A stretch of DNA of 64,000 nt from Bacillus nitratireducens (GCF_001884135.1 NZ_MAOC01000019.1:1-64000), one strand, 5' to 3'. Shown: positions 28,944 through 39,762, numbered from the stretch's first letter. Made by a program: numbers and translations. The notes: generated by a model from the sequence alone, not told the origin.

Positions 28944-29743
28944 TGAAAGAAATTAAAGTAATTATCGCTGGACCAAGAGGGCGTATGGGACATGAAGCAG
29001 TCCTTCTAATGGAAAGAACAGCGCATTTCAATTTAGTAGCAGCAATTGATTATAAGCATGGCGGAGAAAAAATTTCTGATTTACCTGGAATGCCAGCGCT
29101 AGATGCACCTATTTACGCGGATTTACATACTTGTTTAGATGAAGTAGAAGCAGATGTATTGTTAGATTTAACAACACCAGAAATTGGAAAGAAACACGTG
29201 ACACTTGCAGTTGAACGTGGACTTCGATCTGTTATTGGTACAACTGGATTTACTGAAGAAGAACTAAAGCAATTAACAGAAAATGCAAAAGAAAAAGAAG
29301 TAGGAACAATTATCGCTCCAAACTTTGCAATTGGTGCAGTTCTTATGATGAAATTTTCACAAATGGCAGCGAAGTACTTCCAAGATGTTGAAGTAATTGA
29401 ATTACACCATGACCAAAAATTAGACGCACCATCAGGTACGGCTGTAAAAACAGTAGAATTAATCCGTCAAAATCGTGTACCAAAAGAGCAAGGACACCCT
29501 AATGAAACAGAACAATTAGAAGGAGCACGTGGTGCAAATGTAGACGGTATTCACATTCATAGCGTACGTCTACCAGGGCTTATTGCACACCAAGAAGTCA
29601 TGTTCGGTGGAGATGGACAAATGTTAACAGTTCGTCATGATTCATTCAATCGTGCATCATTTATGTCAGGTGTAAAACTATCAATTGAAACAGTAATGAA
29701 CCTTGATCATCTTGTGTACGGTTTAGAAAATATTATCGACTAA
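28943..29743 (+). CDS. dapB: 4-hydroxy-tetrahydrodipicolinate reductase
   Basis: Reduces hydroxy-tetrahydrodipicolinate with NAD(P)H in lysine and diaminopimelate synthesis; the pathway also feeds spore dipicolinate. The 266 residues include the nucleotide-binding GPRGRMG near the start and the catalytic [15 protein letters not shown] motif. It is second in the operon, coupled to ypjD (TAATG). Confidence 0.97.
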   Translation: MKEIKVIIAGPRGRMGHEAVLLMERTAHFNLVAAIDYKHGGEKISDLPGMPALDAPIYADLHTCLDEVEADVLLDLTTPEIGKKHVTLAVERGLRSVIGTTGFTEEELKQLTENAKEKEVGTIIAPNFAIGAVLMMKFSQMAAKYFQDVEVIELHHDQKLDAPSGTAVKTVELIRQNRVPKEQGHPNETEQLEGARGANVDGIHIHSVRLPGLIAHQEVMFGGDGQMLTVRHDSFNRASFMSGVKLSIETVMNLDHLVYGLENIID

Positions 29744-29757
29744 AGGGGAGACAACGG

Positions 29758-30153
29758 ATGAAAATTGCCTTAATCGCACATGACAAAAAGAAAGATGATA
29801 TGGTTTCGTTTGCGTACGCATATAAACCAATCTTTGAAAAACATGAACTTTTTGCAACAGGAACGACTGGCCTTCGTATTATGGAGGCAACTGGTTTAGT
29901 TGTAACAAGATATCAATCTGGTCCTCTTGGTGGCGACCAAGAAATTGGTGCTATGATTGCAAAAAATGAGATGGATATGGTGATTTTTTTCCGGGATCCA
30001 CTAACAGCGCAGCCGCATGAACCTGATGTCAATGCGTTACTTCGTTTATGTGATGTATATGCCATCCCGCTAGCAACGAATATGGCAAGTGCTGAAATGC
30101 TAATGCATGCATTAGAGCGGGGAGATTTAGATTACCGAAAGTTAAGAAAATGA
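29758..30153 (+). CDS. mgsA: Methylglyoxal synthase
   Basis: Converts dihydroxyacetone phosphate to methylglyoxal and phosphate, a bypass that relieves sugar-phosphate stress. The 131-residue protein has ATGTTG, the catalytic-aspartate segment [11 protein letters not shown] and [14 protein letters not shown]. It lies next to bacillithiol genes; bacillithiol helps detoxify methylglyoxal, so production and defence are co-transcribed. Confidence 0.97.
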   Translation: MKIALIAHDKKKDDMVSFAYAYKPIFEKHELFATGTTGLRIMEATGLVVTRYQSGPLGGDQEIGAMIAKNEMDMVIFFRDPLTAQPHEPDVNALLRLCDVYAIPLATNMASAEMLMHALERGDLDYRKLRK

Positions 30154-30164
30154 GGGGAACAATT

Positions 30165-30869
30165 ATGAGTGGATTACATATATTAGCGTTTGGTGCTCAT
30201 GCCGATGATGTTGAAATCGGCATGGCAGGTACCATTGCAAAGTATACGAAGCAAGGATATGAAGTAGGCATTTGCGATTTAACAGAAGCTGATCTTTCTT
30301 CAAATGGAACGGTAGAACTAAGAAAAGAAGAAGCAAAGGCTGCAGCTCGTATTATGGGAGTAAAAACGAGGATTAATTTAGCAATGCCAGACCGTGGTTT
30401 GTATATGAAAGAAGAATATATACGTGAAATTGTAAAGGTTATTCGTACATATAAACCAACGCTAATTTTCGCACCATATTACGAAGATCGTCATCCAGAC
30501 CATGCTAATTGCGCGAAACTTGTGGAAGAAGCTATCTTTTCAGCGGGAATTCGTAAATATATGCCTGAGATTTCACCGCACCGTGTAGAGTCTTTTTATA
30601 ATTATATGATTAATGGTTTTCATAAACCGAATTTTTGTATAGATATTAGTGAATACCTTTCTAAAAAGGTGGAGGCGTTAGAAGCGTATGAAAGTCAGTT
30701 TTCAACAGGAAGTGATGGTATTAAGACGCCATTAACTGAAGGTTACGTTGAAACAGTAATTGCTCGTGAGAAGATGTTTGGGAAAGAAGTTGGAGTGATG
30801 TATGCCGAAGGATTTATGAGTAAGAAACCGGTTTTATTACATGCTGATTTAATAGGGGGATGTAAATGA
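30165..30869 (+). CDS. bshB1: Bacillithiol biosynthesis deacetylase BshB1
   Basis: A zinc-dependent deacetylase (LmbE/PIG-L family) that removes acetyl from GlcNAc-malate in bacillithiol synthesis. Zinc-site motifs AHADDVEIG (near residue 10) and DRHPDH are intact. The ATG at 30165 follows GAGGGGAAC; the 30150 start is out of place. Length 234 residues. The stop overlaps bshA by 4 bases (ATGA). Confidence 0.95.
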   Translation: MSGLHILAFGAHADDVEIGMAGTIAKYTKQGYEVGICDLTEADLSSNGTVELRKEEAKAAARIMGVKTRINLAMPDRGLYMKEEYIREIVKVIRTYKPTLIFAPYYEDRHPDHANCAKLVEEAIFSAGIRKYMPEISPHRVESFYNYMINGFHKPNFCIDISEYLSKKVEALEAYESQFSTGSDGIKTPLTEGYVETVIAREKMFGKEVGVMYAEGFMSKKPVLLHADLIGGCK

Positions 30870-32011
30870 GATTGAAAATAGGTATTACATGTTATCCTTC
30901 TGTAGGTGGTTCTGGTGTTGTTGGAACGGAATTAGGAAAGCAATTGGCGGAACGTGGGCATGAAATTCATTTTATTACATCGGGTGTACCATTCCGGTTA
31001 AATAAAGTATATCCAAACATTTACTTTCACGAAGTAGCAGTAAATCAATATTCAGTATTTCAATATCCACCTTACGATTTAGCGTTAGCAAGTAAAATGG
31101 CTGAGGTTGCTCAAAGAGAAAATCTTGATATTTTACATGTGCATTATGCAATCCCTCATGCTATTTGTGCATATTTAGCAAAACAAATGATTGGAGAGCG
31201 TATTAAAATTGTTACAACCTTACATGGAACAGATATTACTGTGTTAGGTTCCGACCCTTCGTTAAATAATTTAATTCGCTTTGGTATTGAACAATCTGAT
31301 GTAGTTACTGCTGTGTCACATTCGTTAATTGAAGAAACGAATGAACTTGTAAAACCAGATAAAGAAATTGAGACGGTATACAATTTTGTAGACGAACGTG
31401 TGTATTTCAAACGTGATATGTCTCAATTAAAAAAAGAATATGGTATACGAGAAAATGAAAAAGTGTTGATTCATATTTCAAATTTCCGAAAGGTTAAGCG
31501 TGTACAGGATGTTGTGCAGTCATTTGCCAAAATTGTAAAGGGAGTAGATGCGAAATTGCTTCTTGTTGGGGATGGACCAGAGTTCTGTACTATTTTACAA
31601 TTGGTGAAAAGTTTACATATTGAGGAACGTGTCTTATTCCTAGGAAAGCAAGATAATGTTGCAGAGCTTCTTGCGATGAGTGATTTAATGCTGCTTTTAT
31701 CAGAAAAGGAAAGTTTTGGTCTCGTTATATTAGAAGCGATGGCGTGTGGTGTGCCTAGTATCGGAACGAGGGTTGGGGGCATTCCAGAGGTCATTCAACA
31801 TGGTGAAACAGGATACATATGTGAAGTTGGAGATACAGATGGAATAGCTAAGCAAGCAATTCAACTACTAGAAAATGAAGAACTTCACCGTAATATGGGG
31901 GAGCGGGCGATGAAATCTGTATATGAGCAGTTTCGTTCGGAAAAAATCGTTTCACAGTATGAGGCGATTTATTATGACATACTAAGGGATGACAAGAATG
32001 AAAAGATTTAA
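30866..32011 (+). CDS. bshA: Bacillithiol biosynthesis glycosyltransferase BshA
   Basis: A GT4 (GT-B fold) retaining glycosyltransferase that links N-acetylglucosamine from UDP-GlcNAc to L-malate, the first step of bacillithiol synthesis. The 381-residue protein shows the N-terminal [24 protein letters not shown] and the C-terminal nucleotide-sugar motif [14 protein letters not shown]. It is coupled to bshB1 upstream and overlaps cca by 14 bases. Confidence 0.96.
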   Translation: MRLKIGITCYPSVGGSGVVGTELGKQLAERGHEIHFITSGVPFRLNKVYPNIYFHEVAVNQYSVFQYPPYDLALASKMAEVAQRENLDILHVHYAIPHAICAYLAKQMIGERIKIVTTLHGTDITVLGSDPSLNNLIRFGIEQSDVVTAVSHSLIEETNELVKPDKEIETVYNFVDERVYFKRDMSQLKKEYGIRENEKVLIHISNFRKVKRVQDVVQSFAKIVKGVDAKLLLVGDGPEFCTILQLVKSLHIEERVLFLGKQDNVAELLAMSDLMLLLSEKESFGLVILEAMACGVPSIGTRVGGIPEVIQHGETGYICEVGDTDGIAKQAIQLLENEELHRNMGERAMKSVYEQFRSEKIVSQYEAIYYDILRDDKNEKI

Positions 32012-33191
32012 AAAAGCTAGTTCAATTATTGAGATATTAAAACAGCACGGATATGAGGCTTACTTCGTTGGTGGAAGTGTACGCGATCTTATTATCGATA
32101 GAACGATTGGAGATATTGATATCGCAACATCTGCTTTACCAGAAGAAGTAATGGCTATTTTCCCAAGAAATGTTCCGGTTGGTCTTGAGCATGGAACTGT
32201 AATTGTTGTAGAAAATGGTGAACCGTATGAGGTAACTACTTTTCGAACAGAAAGCGAATATGAAGATTTTCGGAGACCTAGTAGTGTTCAATTTGTCCGT
32301 TCATTAGAAGAGGATTTAAAACGACGTGATTTCACGATGAATGCAATTGCAATGACAGAGGAAGGCGAAATGATTGATTTATTTGCTGGGCAAGAAGCGA
32401 TTCGTCTGAAGGAAATTACAACGGTTGGAGATGCTGCAGACCGTTTTCAAGAAGATGCACTGCGAATGATGCGTGGTATTCGGTTCGTAAGTACGTTAGG
32501 TTTCTCTTTAGAAACAAAGACGAAACAAGCAATTGAAACGTATGGGCATTTGCTCGAACATATAGCGATTGAAAGAATTACAGTTGAGTTCGAAAAGTTA
32601 TTGACGGGTACGTATTGTGTGAAAGGGCTTCAAGAATTGGTAGAAACGAAGCTATTTTCTCATCTGCCATATTTACAAATGTCAGAAGAAAGACTCTTGA
32701 AAGCTACGCAGTATAAATGGGATTCTTTTGAAACAGACATTGAGGCGTGGGCATTTTTCTTATATTGTATCGGAGAAGAGCATCCATCTGTTTTTTTACG
32801 TCAATGGAAGTTCTCGAATAAAAAGATTAAGGATATTGTAGCGGTTTTATTAGCAATTCGTTCTAGAAAGGAGAAGGAATGGGATACAGTCCTTCTTTAT
32901 AAAACTGGAATTCACATCGCTGAAATGGCGGAAAGAGTATATGAAGCGATAATAGAAAGTTATAATAGCGCGTCTGTTAAGCAAGTACAATCATTATTTC
33001 ATGCATTGCCGATAAAAAATCGTCAAGAAATGAATGTGACTGGTAATGATTTATTAAGCTGGGCAGATAAAAAGCCAGGTCCGTGGGTTGCCGAAATACT
33101 TCAAAACATTGAAGAAGCAATCGTACAAGGAGATTTAGTCAATAAGAAAGAGAATATAAGGGAGTGGCTAGAAAAATGCAATCTACTATAA
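31998..33191 (+). CDS. cca: CCA tRNA nucleotidyltransferase
   Basis: Adds or repairs the 3' CCA of tRNAs. The 397-residue class II enzyme has the active-site signature GGSVRDL and GDIDIATSA near the N-terminus, then the RRDFTMNA and helical neck/body. The ATG at 31998 is preferred to 31989, which lies within AAGGGATG. It begins inside bshA and overlaps birA at its end, so the operon is tightly packed. Confidence 0.96.
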   Translation: MKRFKKASSIIEILKQHGYEAYFVGGSVRDLIIDRTIGDIDIATSALPEEVMAIFPRNVPVGLEHGTVIVVENGEPYEVTTFRTESEYEDFRRPSSVQFVRSLEEDLKRRDFTMNAIAMTEEGEMIDLFAGQEAIRLKEITTVGDAADRFQEDALRMMRGIRFVSTLGFSLETKTKQAIETYGHLLEHIAIERITVEFEKLLTGTYCVKGLQELVETKLFSHLPYLQMSEERLLKATQYKWDSFETDIEAWAFFLYCIGEEHPSVFLRQWKFSNKKIKDIVAVLLAIRSRKEKEWDTVLLYKTGIHIAEMAERVYEAIIESYNSASVKQVQSLFHALPIKNRQEMNVTGNDLLSWADKKPGPWVAEILQNIEEAIVQGDLVNKKENIREWLEKCNLL

Positions 33192-34156
33192 GAAAGCATT
33201 TATTGCAAGTTTTTTCTGAAGCAGATGGTGAATTTGTATCTGGTCAAACACTTAGTGATAAACTTGGTTGTTCTAGAACTGCTGTATGGAAGCATATGGA
33301 GGATCTTCGTAATGAAGGATATGAACTCGAAGCTGTACGCCGCTTAGGTTATCGAATTGCTAGTAAACCAGATAAGGTAACTGCTAATGAAATTCAATTA
33401 GGATTACAAACAGAGCGTATAGGTAGAACGGTTTATTTTGAAGAATCAGTTGAATCTACTCAGCATATTGCAGCAAGGCTTGCTTATGAAGGGGCAGAAG
33501 AAGGAACAATCGTCGTTGCAGAAGAACAAACAGCAGGTAGAGGGCGTTTAAGTAGAAAATGGCATTCACCAAAAGGGACTGGAATTTGGATGAGTATTAT
33601 ATTGCGTCCATCTATTCCAGTTCATCATGCACCACAGCTTACTTTATTAGCAGCTGTTAGCGTGGCGCAAGCAATTGAAAAATGTACGGGTGTGGATGTA
33701 GGGATTAAATGGCCAAACGACATTTTAATTCAAGGTAAAAAAGCTGTCGGTATATTAACGGAGATGCAAGCTGATCCTGATAAAATTAATGCTGTAATTA
33801 TGGGGATAGGTATTAATGCAAATCAAAAACAAGAGCATTTTGATGAGGAAATTCAGCACATTGCAACTTCGTTAGCCATTGAGTCAGGGAAGCCAATTGT
33901 TCGTGCGGAACTTATGCAACAAATCTTTTTACAATTAGAAAAATTGTATGAAGAGTATTTAAAAAATGGTTTCTCTGTTATAAAAATTCTTTGGGAAAGT
34001 TACGCAATAAGTATCGGAAAAGAAATTACGGCTCGAACGATGAAGCAAACGATTAATGGATTAGCAAAAGGGATTACAGAAGATGGTGTATTGATGCTTG
34101 AGGATCATCAAGGACACGTACATCACATTCATTCTGCGGATATAGAAATTAAGTAA
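33176..34156 (+). CDS. birA: Biotin-protein ligase / biotin operon repressor
   Basis: Attaches biotin to acetyl-CoA carboxylase and pyruvate carboxylase, and represses biotin genes when charged. Its 326 residues comprise an N-terminal winged helix (SDKLGCSRTAVWKHMEDL), the central ligase with GRGRLSRKWHSP, KWPNDI, and a C-terminal SH3-like cap. The ATG at 33176 follows GGGAGTGG and lies within the last codons of cca. It closes the operon. Confidence 0.95.
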   Translation: MQSTIRKHLLQVFSEADGEFVSGQTLSDKLGCSRTAVWKHMEDLRNEGYELEAVRRLGYRIASKPDKVTANEIQLGLQTERIGRTVYFEESVESTQHIAARLAYEGAEEGTIVVAEEQTAGRGRLSRKWHSPKGTGIWMSIILRPSIPVHHAPQLTLLAAVSVAQAIEKCTGVDVGIKWPNDILIQGKKAVGILTEMQADPDKINAVIMGIGINANQKQEHFDEEIQHIATSLAIESGKPIVRAELMQQIFLQLEKLYEEYLKNGFSVIKILWESYAISIGKEITARTMKQTINGLAKGITEDGVLMLEDHQGHVHHIHSADIEIK

Positions 34157-34186
34157 AAGAAGTTCCTATTTTGGAGCTTCTTTTTG
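34155..34186 (+). terminator. Terminator of the ypjD-birA operon
   Basis: AAGAAGTTCC pairs with GGAGCTTCTT (one wobble), followed by TTTTT. Confidence 0.7.
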
Positions 34187-34276
34187 TCATTTAGACATTT
34201 GTAAATTTCACATACCGTAATTAGAATAGAAAATTATTTTTTCAAAAAAATGTAGCAATTCCTTTTCAGAGTTTGC

Positions 34277-34282
34277 TATAAT
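34277..34282 (+). promoter_or_regulatory. -10 element of the panBCD promoter
   Basis: A perfect TATAAT at 34277-34282; the -35 is poor (TAGCAA or AGCAAT at the expected distance). A start near 34289 gives a leader of about 210 bases before panB. Confidence 0.55.
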
Positions 34283-34294
34283 TAGTTCGAATAT

Positions 34295-34455
34295 GGGCAG
34301 TATCAAAGCGAACTGCACCATTATTTTACGCAGTATGAAAAAATAATACTTTGGATTCTGCCTTGATCCAATAACGGACTGGGACAGAGGGATGAATAAT
34401 GCCGACTAACACACAACCCTTCTGCCCTTTTATGGCCAGAGGGGTTTTTTATATG
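34295..34455 (+). promoter_or_regulatory. Structured leader of panBCD with terminator (candidate pan-motif element)
   Basis: The leader folds into an outer stem GGCAG...ATC with GAT..CTGCC (34296-34362), whose 3' part could instead form TTGGAT...ATCCAA (34351-34370). Downstream, CCCTTCTGCC pairs with GGCCAGAGGGG as an intrinsic terminator with six T (34417-34450). CAGAGGG at about 34385 can pair with the same CCCTTCTG, giving a mutually exclusive antiterminator. A conserved 'pan motif' RNA is known upstream of panBCD genes; this is a candidate, but the consensus could not be checked. Confidence 0.6.
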
Positions 34456-34466
34456 ATTTCGGCCAT

Positions 34467-34493
34467 CTCCTCTCTCCTGCATAAAGGAGGAGT
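34467..34493 (+). promoter_or_regulatory. Hairpin able to mask the panB ribosome-binding site
   Basis: CTCCT (34474-34478, with a second CTCC just upstream) can pair with AGGAG (34485-34489) of the AAAGGAGGAG site of panB, with a GCATAA loop. Confidence 0.45.
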
Positions 34494-34498
34494 AGTTT

Positions 34499-35335
34499 TT
34501 GAAAACAAAAACAGATTTTTTGAAAATGAAAGAGCAAGGTGAGCCGATTACAATGCTAACGGCGTATGATTATCCGTCTGCTAAATTAGCAGAAGAAGCT
34601 AAAGTCGATATGATTTTAGTTGGTGATTCTCTAGGAATGGTTGTACTTGGATATGATTCAACAGTTCCAGTAACAGTAGAGGATATGATTCATCATACGA
34701 AAGCTGTACGCCGCGGCGCGAAAGAGACGTTTATTGTAACTGACATGCCATTCATGTCGTATCATATCTCATTGCAAGATACGATGGTTAATGCACGTCG
34801 CATTGTTCAAGAGAGTGGTGCACATGCATTAAAGGTAGAAGGTGCTGGAGAAGTGATATCAACTATTCACTACTTGACGAATGCGGGCATCCCCGTTGTG
34901 GCGCATTTAGGCTTAACTCCTCAATCTGTAGGAGTGCTAGGTGGATATAAAGTACAGGGGAAAGATGCTGAAAGTGCAAAAAAATTAATAGAAGACGCAA
35001 AAAAATGTGAAGAAGCTGGTGCGATAGCACTTGTGTTAGAGTGTGTGCCAATGCAATTAGCAGAACTTATTTCAGCGCAAATAACAATTCCTACAATTGG
35101 AATTGGAGCAGGACAAAAAGTAGATGGGCAAGTTCTTGTATACCATGATCTTATTTCGTACGGCGTAAATCGTGTTCCGAAATTTGTGAAGCAATATACG
35201 TCTGTTCAAGAGGAAATTGTGCGAGGGATTTCGCAATACGTTACTGAAGTAAAGACAGGGCAATTTCCTGAAGAAAAACATTCATTCACAATGAAAGAGG
35301 AAGAATGCTTAGCGTTATACGGAGGAAAACAATAA
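34499..35335 (+). CDS. panB: 3-methyl-2-oxobutanoate hydroxymethyltransferase
   Basis: Transfers a hydroxymethyl group from methylene-tetrahydrofolate to alpha-ketoisovalerate, the first committed step of pantothenate synthesis. The 278-residue protein has the metal-binding [13 protein letters not shown] and VGDSLGMV, the HTKAVRRGA segment, and IGIGAG near the C-terminus. The start is TTG at 34499, 6 bases after AAAGGAGGAG. The stop overlaps panC by one base. Confidence 0.97.
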   Translation: MKTKTDFLKMKEQGEPITMLTAYDYPSAKLAEEAKVDMILVGDSLGMVVLGYDSTVPVTVEDMIHHTKAVRRGAKETFIVTDMPFMSYHISLQDTMVNARRIVQESGAHALKVEGAGEVISTIHYLTNAGIPVVAHLGLTPQSVGVLGGYKVQGKDAESAKKLIEDAKKCEEAGAIALVLECVPMQLAELISAQITIPTIGIGAGQKVDGQVLVYHDLISYGVNRVPKFVKQYTSVQEEIVRGISQYVTEVKTGQFPEEKHSFTMKEEECLALYGGKQ

Positions 35336-36183
35336 TGAAAATCATAACTACAGTGCAAGAGATGCAACAAATTACAAACGAACTTCGTACAAGTGGAAAA
35401 AGCATCGGTTTTGTCCCGACGATGGGATATTTACACGAAGGGCATGCTACTTTATTACGTAAGGCAAGGGAAGAAAATGAAATTGTAGTTTTAAGTGTAT
35501 TTGTAAACCCACTACAGTTTGGACCGAACGAAGATTTAGATCGATATCCACGTGATATTGATAGAGACGAAAATGTAGCAAAAGAAAATGGTGTTGATTA
35601 TTTATTTTATCCGAGTGTAGAAGAGATGTATCCAGCAGAACAAACGACAACAGTAGAAGTTGTGAAGCGTACCGACGTATTATGTGGCAAACAAAGACCT
35701 GGTCATTTCGCTGGTGTTGCGACTGTACTAATGAAACTATTTAATATCACATTGCCAACACGTGCTTATTTCGGTATGAAAGATGCACAGCAAGTCGCTG
35801 TCATTGAAGGGTTTGTCGCTGATTTTAATATTCCAGTTACGATCGTACCAGTGGATATTGTAAGGGAAGAGGACGGATTAGCGAAGAGTTCTCGTAATGT
35901 GTATTTATCACAAGAAGAGCGTGAAGAGGCTCCTCATTTATACCGCAGTCTATGTATAGCGAAAGAAAAAATTGAGGCAGGCGAACGTAATTCAGAAATC
36001 ATTACAACTCTTGTACAAGAGTATATTGAGACATATACGAAAGGCACTGTAGATTATGCTGATTTATATGCATATCCTTCACTACAAGTAATGGATAAAA
36101 TTGAAGGACGAATCATTTTAGCAATTGCAGTTAAATTTGAGAATGTACGATTAATTGACAATATAACATTAACGGCTAAATAA
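35335..36183 (+). CDS. panC: Pantothenate synthetase
   Basis: ATP-dependent condensation of pantoate with beta-alanine. The 282-residue protein has the nucleotide-binding HIGH-like motif [26 protein letters not shown] and the SSRN of the KMSKS-like loop. The ATG at 35335 follows ACGGAGGAAA and overlaps the panB stop (TAATG); the ten upstream residues in frame lie inside panB and are not used. Confidence 0.97.
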   Translation: MKIITTVQEMQQITNELRTSGKSIGFVPTMGYLHEGHATLLRKAREENEIVVLSVFVNPLQFGPNEDLDRYPRDIDRDENVAKENGVDYLFYPSVEEMYPAEQTTTVEVVKRTDVLCGKQRPGHFAGVATVLMKLFNITLPTRAYFGMKDAQQVAVIEGFVADFNIPVTIVPVDIVREEDGLAKSSRNVYLSQEEREEAPHLYRSLCIAKEKIEAGERNSEIITTLVQEYIETYTKGTVDYADLYAYPSLQVMDKIEGRIILAIAVKFENVRLIDNITLTAK

Positions 36184-36195
36184 GGGGGAGCATCT

Positions 36196-36579
36196 ATGTT
36201 TCGCACAATGATGAGAGCGAAGTTACATCGCGCAACAGTAACAGAAGCAAATTTAAATTATGTAGGTAGTATTACAATTGATGAAGATTTAATGGATGCA
36301 GTAAATATTGTAGAAAATGAAAAAGTACAAATTGTAAATAACAATAATGGTGCTCGCTTAGAGACATATGTTATTAAAGGAGAACGCGGTAGTGGTGTTG
36401 TTTGTTTAAATGGTGCAGCTGCAAGGCTTGTACAGCCAGGGGATAAAGTTATTATTATTTGCTATGGTTTAGTGGCAGAAGAAAATGTTCATAAACAAGA
36501 GCCAAAAATTGCAGTGTTAGACGATGATAATCAAATTATTGAAATGTTAGGTGCTGAAAAAGCGGGCACGATATTATAA
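36196..36579 (+). CDS. panD: Aspartate 1-decarboxylase (pyruvoyl-type)
   Basis: Makes beta-alanine from aspartate for PanC. The 127-residue proenzyme cleaves itself between Gly24 and Ser25 (in YVGSITID), converting the serine to the pyruvoyl cofactor. Other conserved segments are [12 protein letters not shown] and LNGAAARL. Last gene of panBCD, followed by a terminator. Confidence 0.97.
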   Translation: MFRTMMRAKLHRATVTEANLNYVGSITIDEDLMDAVNIVENEKVQIVNNNNGARLETYVIKGERGSGVVCLNGAAARLVQPGDKVIIICYGLVAEENVHKQEPKIAVLDDDNQIIEMLGAEKAGTIL

Positions 36580-36586
36580 GTAGGAA

Positions 36587-36617
36587 GGCTATCTCTATTC
36601 TGGAGATAGCTTTTTTG
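36587..36617 (+). terminator. Terminator of panBCD
   Basis: GCTATCTC (36588-36595) pairs with GAGATAGC (36603-36610), then TTTTTT. Confidence 0.88.
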
Positions 36618-36707
36618 TGCATCTTTTCATTAAGATGAGATAAAACGTGGTATAGTAACATTATATAATTTTGTGTTTGATAGGTAAGAAATTGAGGTGT
36701 TACATAT

Positions 36708-39512
36708 ATGAGTAAGCGTTATGTCGTTGTTGATTTAGAGACGACAGGGAACTCCTGGAAGGATGGGAAGGATAAAATCACCCAAATTGCGGCTGTTGTA
36801 GTGGAAGATGGAGAGATATTAGAGATTTTTTCATCTTTTATTAATCCGAAGAGAGAGATTCCACCATTTATTACAGAATTAACAGGGATTGATGAGAGTT
36901 TGGTTAAGCAAGCCCCGTTATTTCAAGATGTAGCCCCGATGATTGTTGAGCTATTACAAGGTGCAGCTTTCGTTGCACATAACGTTCACTTTGATTGGAA
37001 TTTTTTAACGGAAGAATTAAGGCAGGCTGGATATACAGAAGTACATTGCCCAAAAGTTGATACAGTTGAGTTGGCGCAAATTCTTTTGCCGACAGCTGAT
37101 AGTTATAAATTACGTGATTTAGCTAAGAAACATGAACTAGAGCACGATCAACCACATCGTGCGGATAGTGATGCTCTTGCAACAGCGGAATTGTTTATAC
37201 AATTTTTAAATGAAATCGAAAAGTTACCGCTTGTCACGTTGCAATCGCTTTATGAATTAAGTGATGTTTTCCAAAGTGATATAGCTGATGTGCTTTCTGA
37301 AAATATTTTAAAGAAAATGATGCATGGTAAAGAAAGGGCAGAGGGGTTTGAAGTGTATCGAAATATTGCGCTTCGAAAGCGGAATTATTCTTTAAGTCTC
37401 AGTGAAACATACCCATCTAAATTTGATGCTTTCTTACATAAGACAATGGATAAACTTGAGTTAAGTATGCCAAAGTTTCAAAAAAGAGAAAGCCAACAGA
37501 TTATGATGAAGGAAATATATACAGCGCTAAGAGATTCTAGGTTTTCACTTATTGAAGCAGGAACAGGTACCGGAAAGACTCTTGCATATTTACTTCCAAG
37601 TATTTATTTTGCAAAGAAAAAAGAAGAACCTGTCATTATAAGTACACAAACTGTACAACTGCAACAACAAATACTAGAAAAAGAAATACCGTTATTGCAG
37701 AAAATAATGTCATTTTCATTTGAAGTAGCTCTTTTGAAAGGAAGAAAGCATTATCTTTGTCTACACAAATTTGAATATGCTTTGCAAGAGGAAGAGAAAA
37801 ATTATGATATGGCGCTCACAAAGGCAAAAATTTTAGTATGGTTATTGCAAACGGAAACTGGCGATCGTGATGAATTAAATATTCCTGAGGGCGGCAAGTT
37901 ACTTTGGAACCGTATTTGTAGTGATGTACATAGTCCAGGCGGGATGCAAAGCAACTGGTATAGTCGTTGTTTTTATCAAAGAGCAAAGAATAAAGCGTTA
38001 TTTGCAGATATCGTTATTACAAATCATGCTTTATTATTTCAAGATTTTTCAAGTGAAGAACCACTGTTTGCTTCATGTGAACATATTATTTTTGATGAGG
38101 CTCATCATATCGAGGAAGCGGCGAGTAGAACATTAGGTGAACAGTTCTCATGCATGTATTTTCAATTAGCTTTATCTCGTCTTGGTACGCTAGAAACAGA
38201 TGATGTACTTTCTAAAGTATATAAAATGATGAAAAAATCAGAGCAAGCATCTCGTTCGACTTTCCGTATGGTGAGTCATAGTTTGAAGGAATTGAAATTT
38301 GATGCGGATGAACTATTTCAAATGTTACGGACTTTCGTATTTAAACAAACAAAGCAGGAACAAGGGATGAGCAATATGCCGCTCATTTATCGATATAACA
38401 CGGAAGTAGAGACAGGTAAGTTATGGGATAGCATTACCGAGTTAACAAATCGATTTGTGTATGATGTAAGAAAATTATTGACTACACTTGAGAAGCAAGT
38501 TGATATATTGCAAAGTAAATTAGAATGGGAGATGCATGTCGTTACAGGTGAATTTATGCATTTAATTGAGTTGTTGAGAAAGATGGCACAATCTTTACAA
38601 TTACTCATTTTAGAAAAGAATTCATACGTGACATGGATGGAGACTGAAACGAAGGGAACGATTCATTCAACAGTTTTATATGCGCAGCCTGTTCATATTG
38701 GTGAAAGATTTGCTGATGAATTTTTAACACAGAAAAAGAGTGTTATTTTCACATCAGCAACGTTAACAGTTAATGATTCATTCGACTATATAAAAGAGGA
38801 GCTAGGTTTACATGATTTTGCTCCCAATACATTAAAGGTTCCATCACCATTCCGTTTTGAAGAGCAAATGAAATTAATGGTTTCAACGGATGTACCTTTT
38901 ATTAAGAAAGCAAGTAATGAAGAATATATTGAGTCTATATCGGCACATATTGCGAAAATAGCGAAAGCTACAAAAGGTAGAATGCTCGTTTTATTCACTT
39001 CGTATGAAATGTTGAAAGAAGCGTATACGAATTTGAAAAATGATGAGACATTAGAAGGATATTTATTATTAACGCAAAGTGTGAATAATAAGAGCCGAAG
39101 TCGTCTAATCCGCAAATTCCAGGAGTTCGACAAATCGATTTTGTTAGGAACAAGTAGTTTTTGGGAAGGGATAGATATACCTGGAGATGCCCTGAGTTGT
39201 CTTGTCATTGTCCGTCTTCCTTTTACCCCTCCTCATCAGCCGATGATGGAAGCAAAAGGAGAGTGGTTAAAAAATCAAGGAGAAGACGTATTCGCTAAGT
39301 TGGCGCTCCCGCAAGCAATCTTGCGTTTCAAACAAGGATTTGGTCGTCTTATTAGAACAAATACAGATACGGGAACTGTATTTGTATTAGATCGTCGTTT
39401 GACAAGCTCTTCTTATGGAAAACGTTTTTTACAATCAATCCCAACTGTCCCGCTCTATGAAGGTCCTCTAGAAGAATTGTTAGAACAATTAAAGGAACGG
39501 CCAAATGAATAA
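36708..39512 (+). CDS. dinG: DinG-family exonuclease/XPD-like helicase
   Basis: A 934-residue protein with an N-terminal DEDDh 3'-5' exonuclease (DLETTG at residues 9-14, HNVHFDWNFL, HRADSDA) fused to an XPD-like superfamily 2 module: Walker A AGTGTGKT (284-291), DEAH at 463-466 and a C-terminal GFGRLIR motif VI. Only three cysteines (351, 404, 421) lie where XPD/DinG enzymes have four for an Fe-S cluster. That agrees with reports that the S. aureus-type DinG lacks the cluster and works mainly as a nuclease. It may act in DNA repair. Confidence 0.93.
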   Translation: MSKRYVVVDLETTGNSWKDGKDKITQIAAVVVEDGEILEIFSSFINPKREIPPFITELTGIDESLVKQAPLFQDVAPMIVELLQGAAFVAHNVHFDWNFLTEELRQAGYTEVHCPKVDTVELAQILLPTADSYKLRDLAKKHELEHDQPHRADSDALATAELFIQFLNEIEKLPLVTLQSLYELSDVFQSDIADVLSENILKKMMHGKERAEGFEVYRNIALRKRNYSLSLSETYPSKFDAFLHKTMDKLELSMPKFQKRESQQIMMKEIYTALRDSRFSLIEAGTGTGKTLAYLLPSIYFAKKKEEPVIISTQTVQLQQQILEKEIPLLQKIMSFSFEVALLKGRKHYLCLHKFEYALQEEEKNYDMALTKAKILVWLLQTETGDRDELNIPEGGKLLWNRICSDVHSPGGMQSNWYSRCFYQRAKNKALFADIVITNHALLFQDFSSEEPLFASCEHIIFDEAHHIEEAASRTLGEQFSCMYFQLALSRLGTLETDDVLSKVYKMMKKSEQASRSTFRMVSHSLKELKFDADELFQMLRTFVFKQTKQEQGMSNMPLIYRYNTEVETGKLWDSITELTNRFVYDVRKLLTTLEKQVDILQSKLEWEMHVVTGEFMHLIELLRKMAQSLQLLILEKNSYVTWMETETKGTIHSTVLYAQPVHIGERFADEFLTQKKSVIFTSATLTVNDSFDYIKEELGLHDFAPNTLKVPSPFRFEEQMKLMVSTDVPFIKKASNEEYIESISAHIAKIAKATKGRMLVLFTSYEMLKEAYTNLKNDETLEGYLLLTQSVNNKSRSRLIRKFQEFDKSILLGTSSFWEGIDIPGDALSCLVIVRLPFTPPHQPMMEAKGEWLKNQGEDVFAKLALPQAILRFKQGFGRLIRTNTDTGTVFVLDRRLTSSSYGKRFLQSIPTVPLYEGPLEELLEQLKERPNE

Positions 39513-39526
39513 AATTGGAATAAAAA

Positions 39527-39558
39527 TACGCCTGAAGTACATTTAAACTTCAGGCGTA
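39527..39558 (-). terminator. Hairpin after dinG with its T tract on the minus-strand side
   Basis: A perfect 12-base stem TACGCCTGAAGT/ACTTCAGGCGTA. On the plus strand it is followed by A residues; on the minus strand it is followed by TATTTTTATT. It may end dinG weakly, but its shape suits stopping antisense transcription. Confidence 0.55.
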
Positions 39559-39652
39559 AAAAATGTGGGTAGGAGGAATTTTATTTTTCTTACTTCTTGT
39601 ATACAAAATGTATCGGTTTTCGACTTGAAACCTTTTTTTGCTGTACATGTCC

Positions 39653-39661
39653 TGCTATAAT
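39653..39661 (+). promoter_or_regulatory. Extended -10 promoter of ypmA-ypmB
   Basis: CTGCTATAAT holds a perfect TATAAT (39656-39661) with a TGn extension. The -35 region is a T-rich tract without a good match. Confidence 0.55.
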
Positions 39662-39762
39662 AGATGGGTGATGAAGCAGGGGTTGTAAAGAATGTACTCT
39701 TATTGTAACCGCATTGCGTTCTTCTATAATTAGAAATTTTTGTGTAACGGAGGAGTTTTTTC

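Noticed and set aside
34289-34455. T-box leader of panB
   Set aside because: The hallmark AGGGTGGNACCGCG antiterminator sequence is absent.
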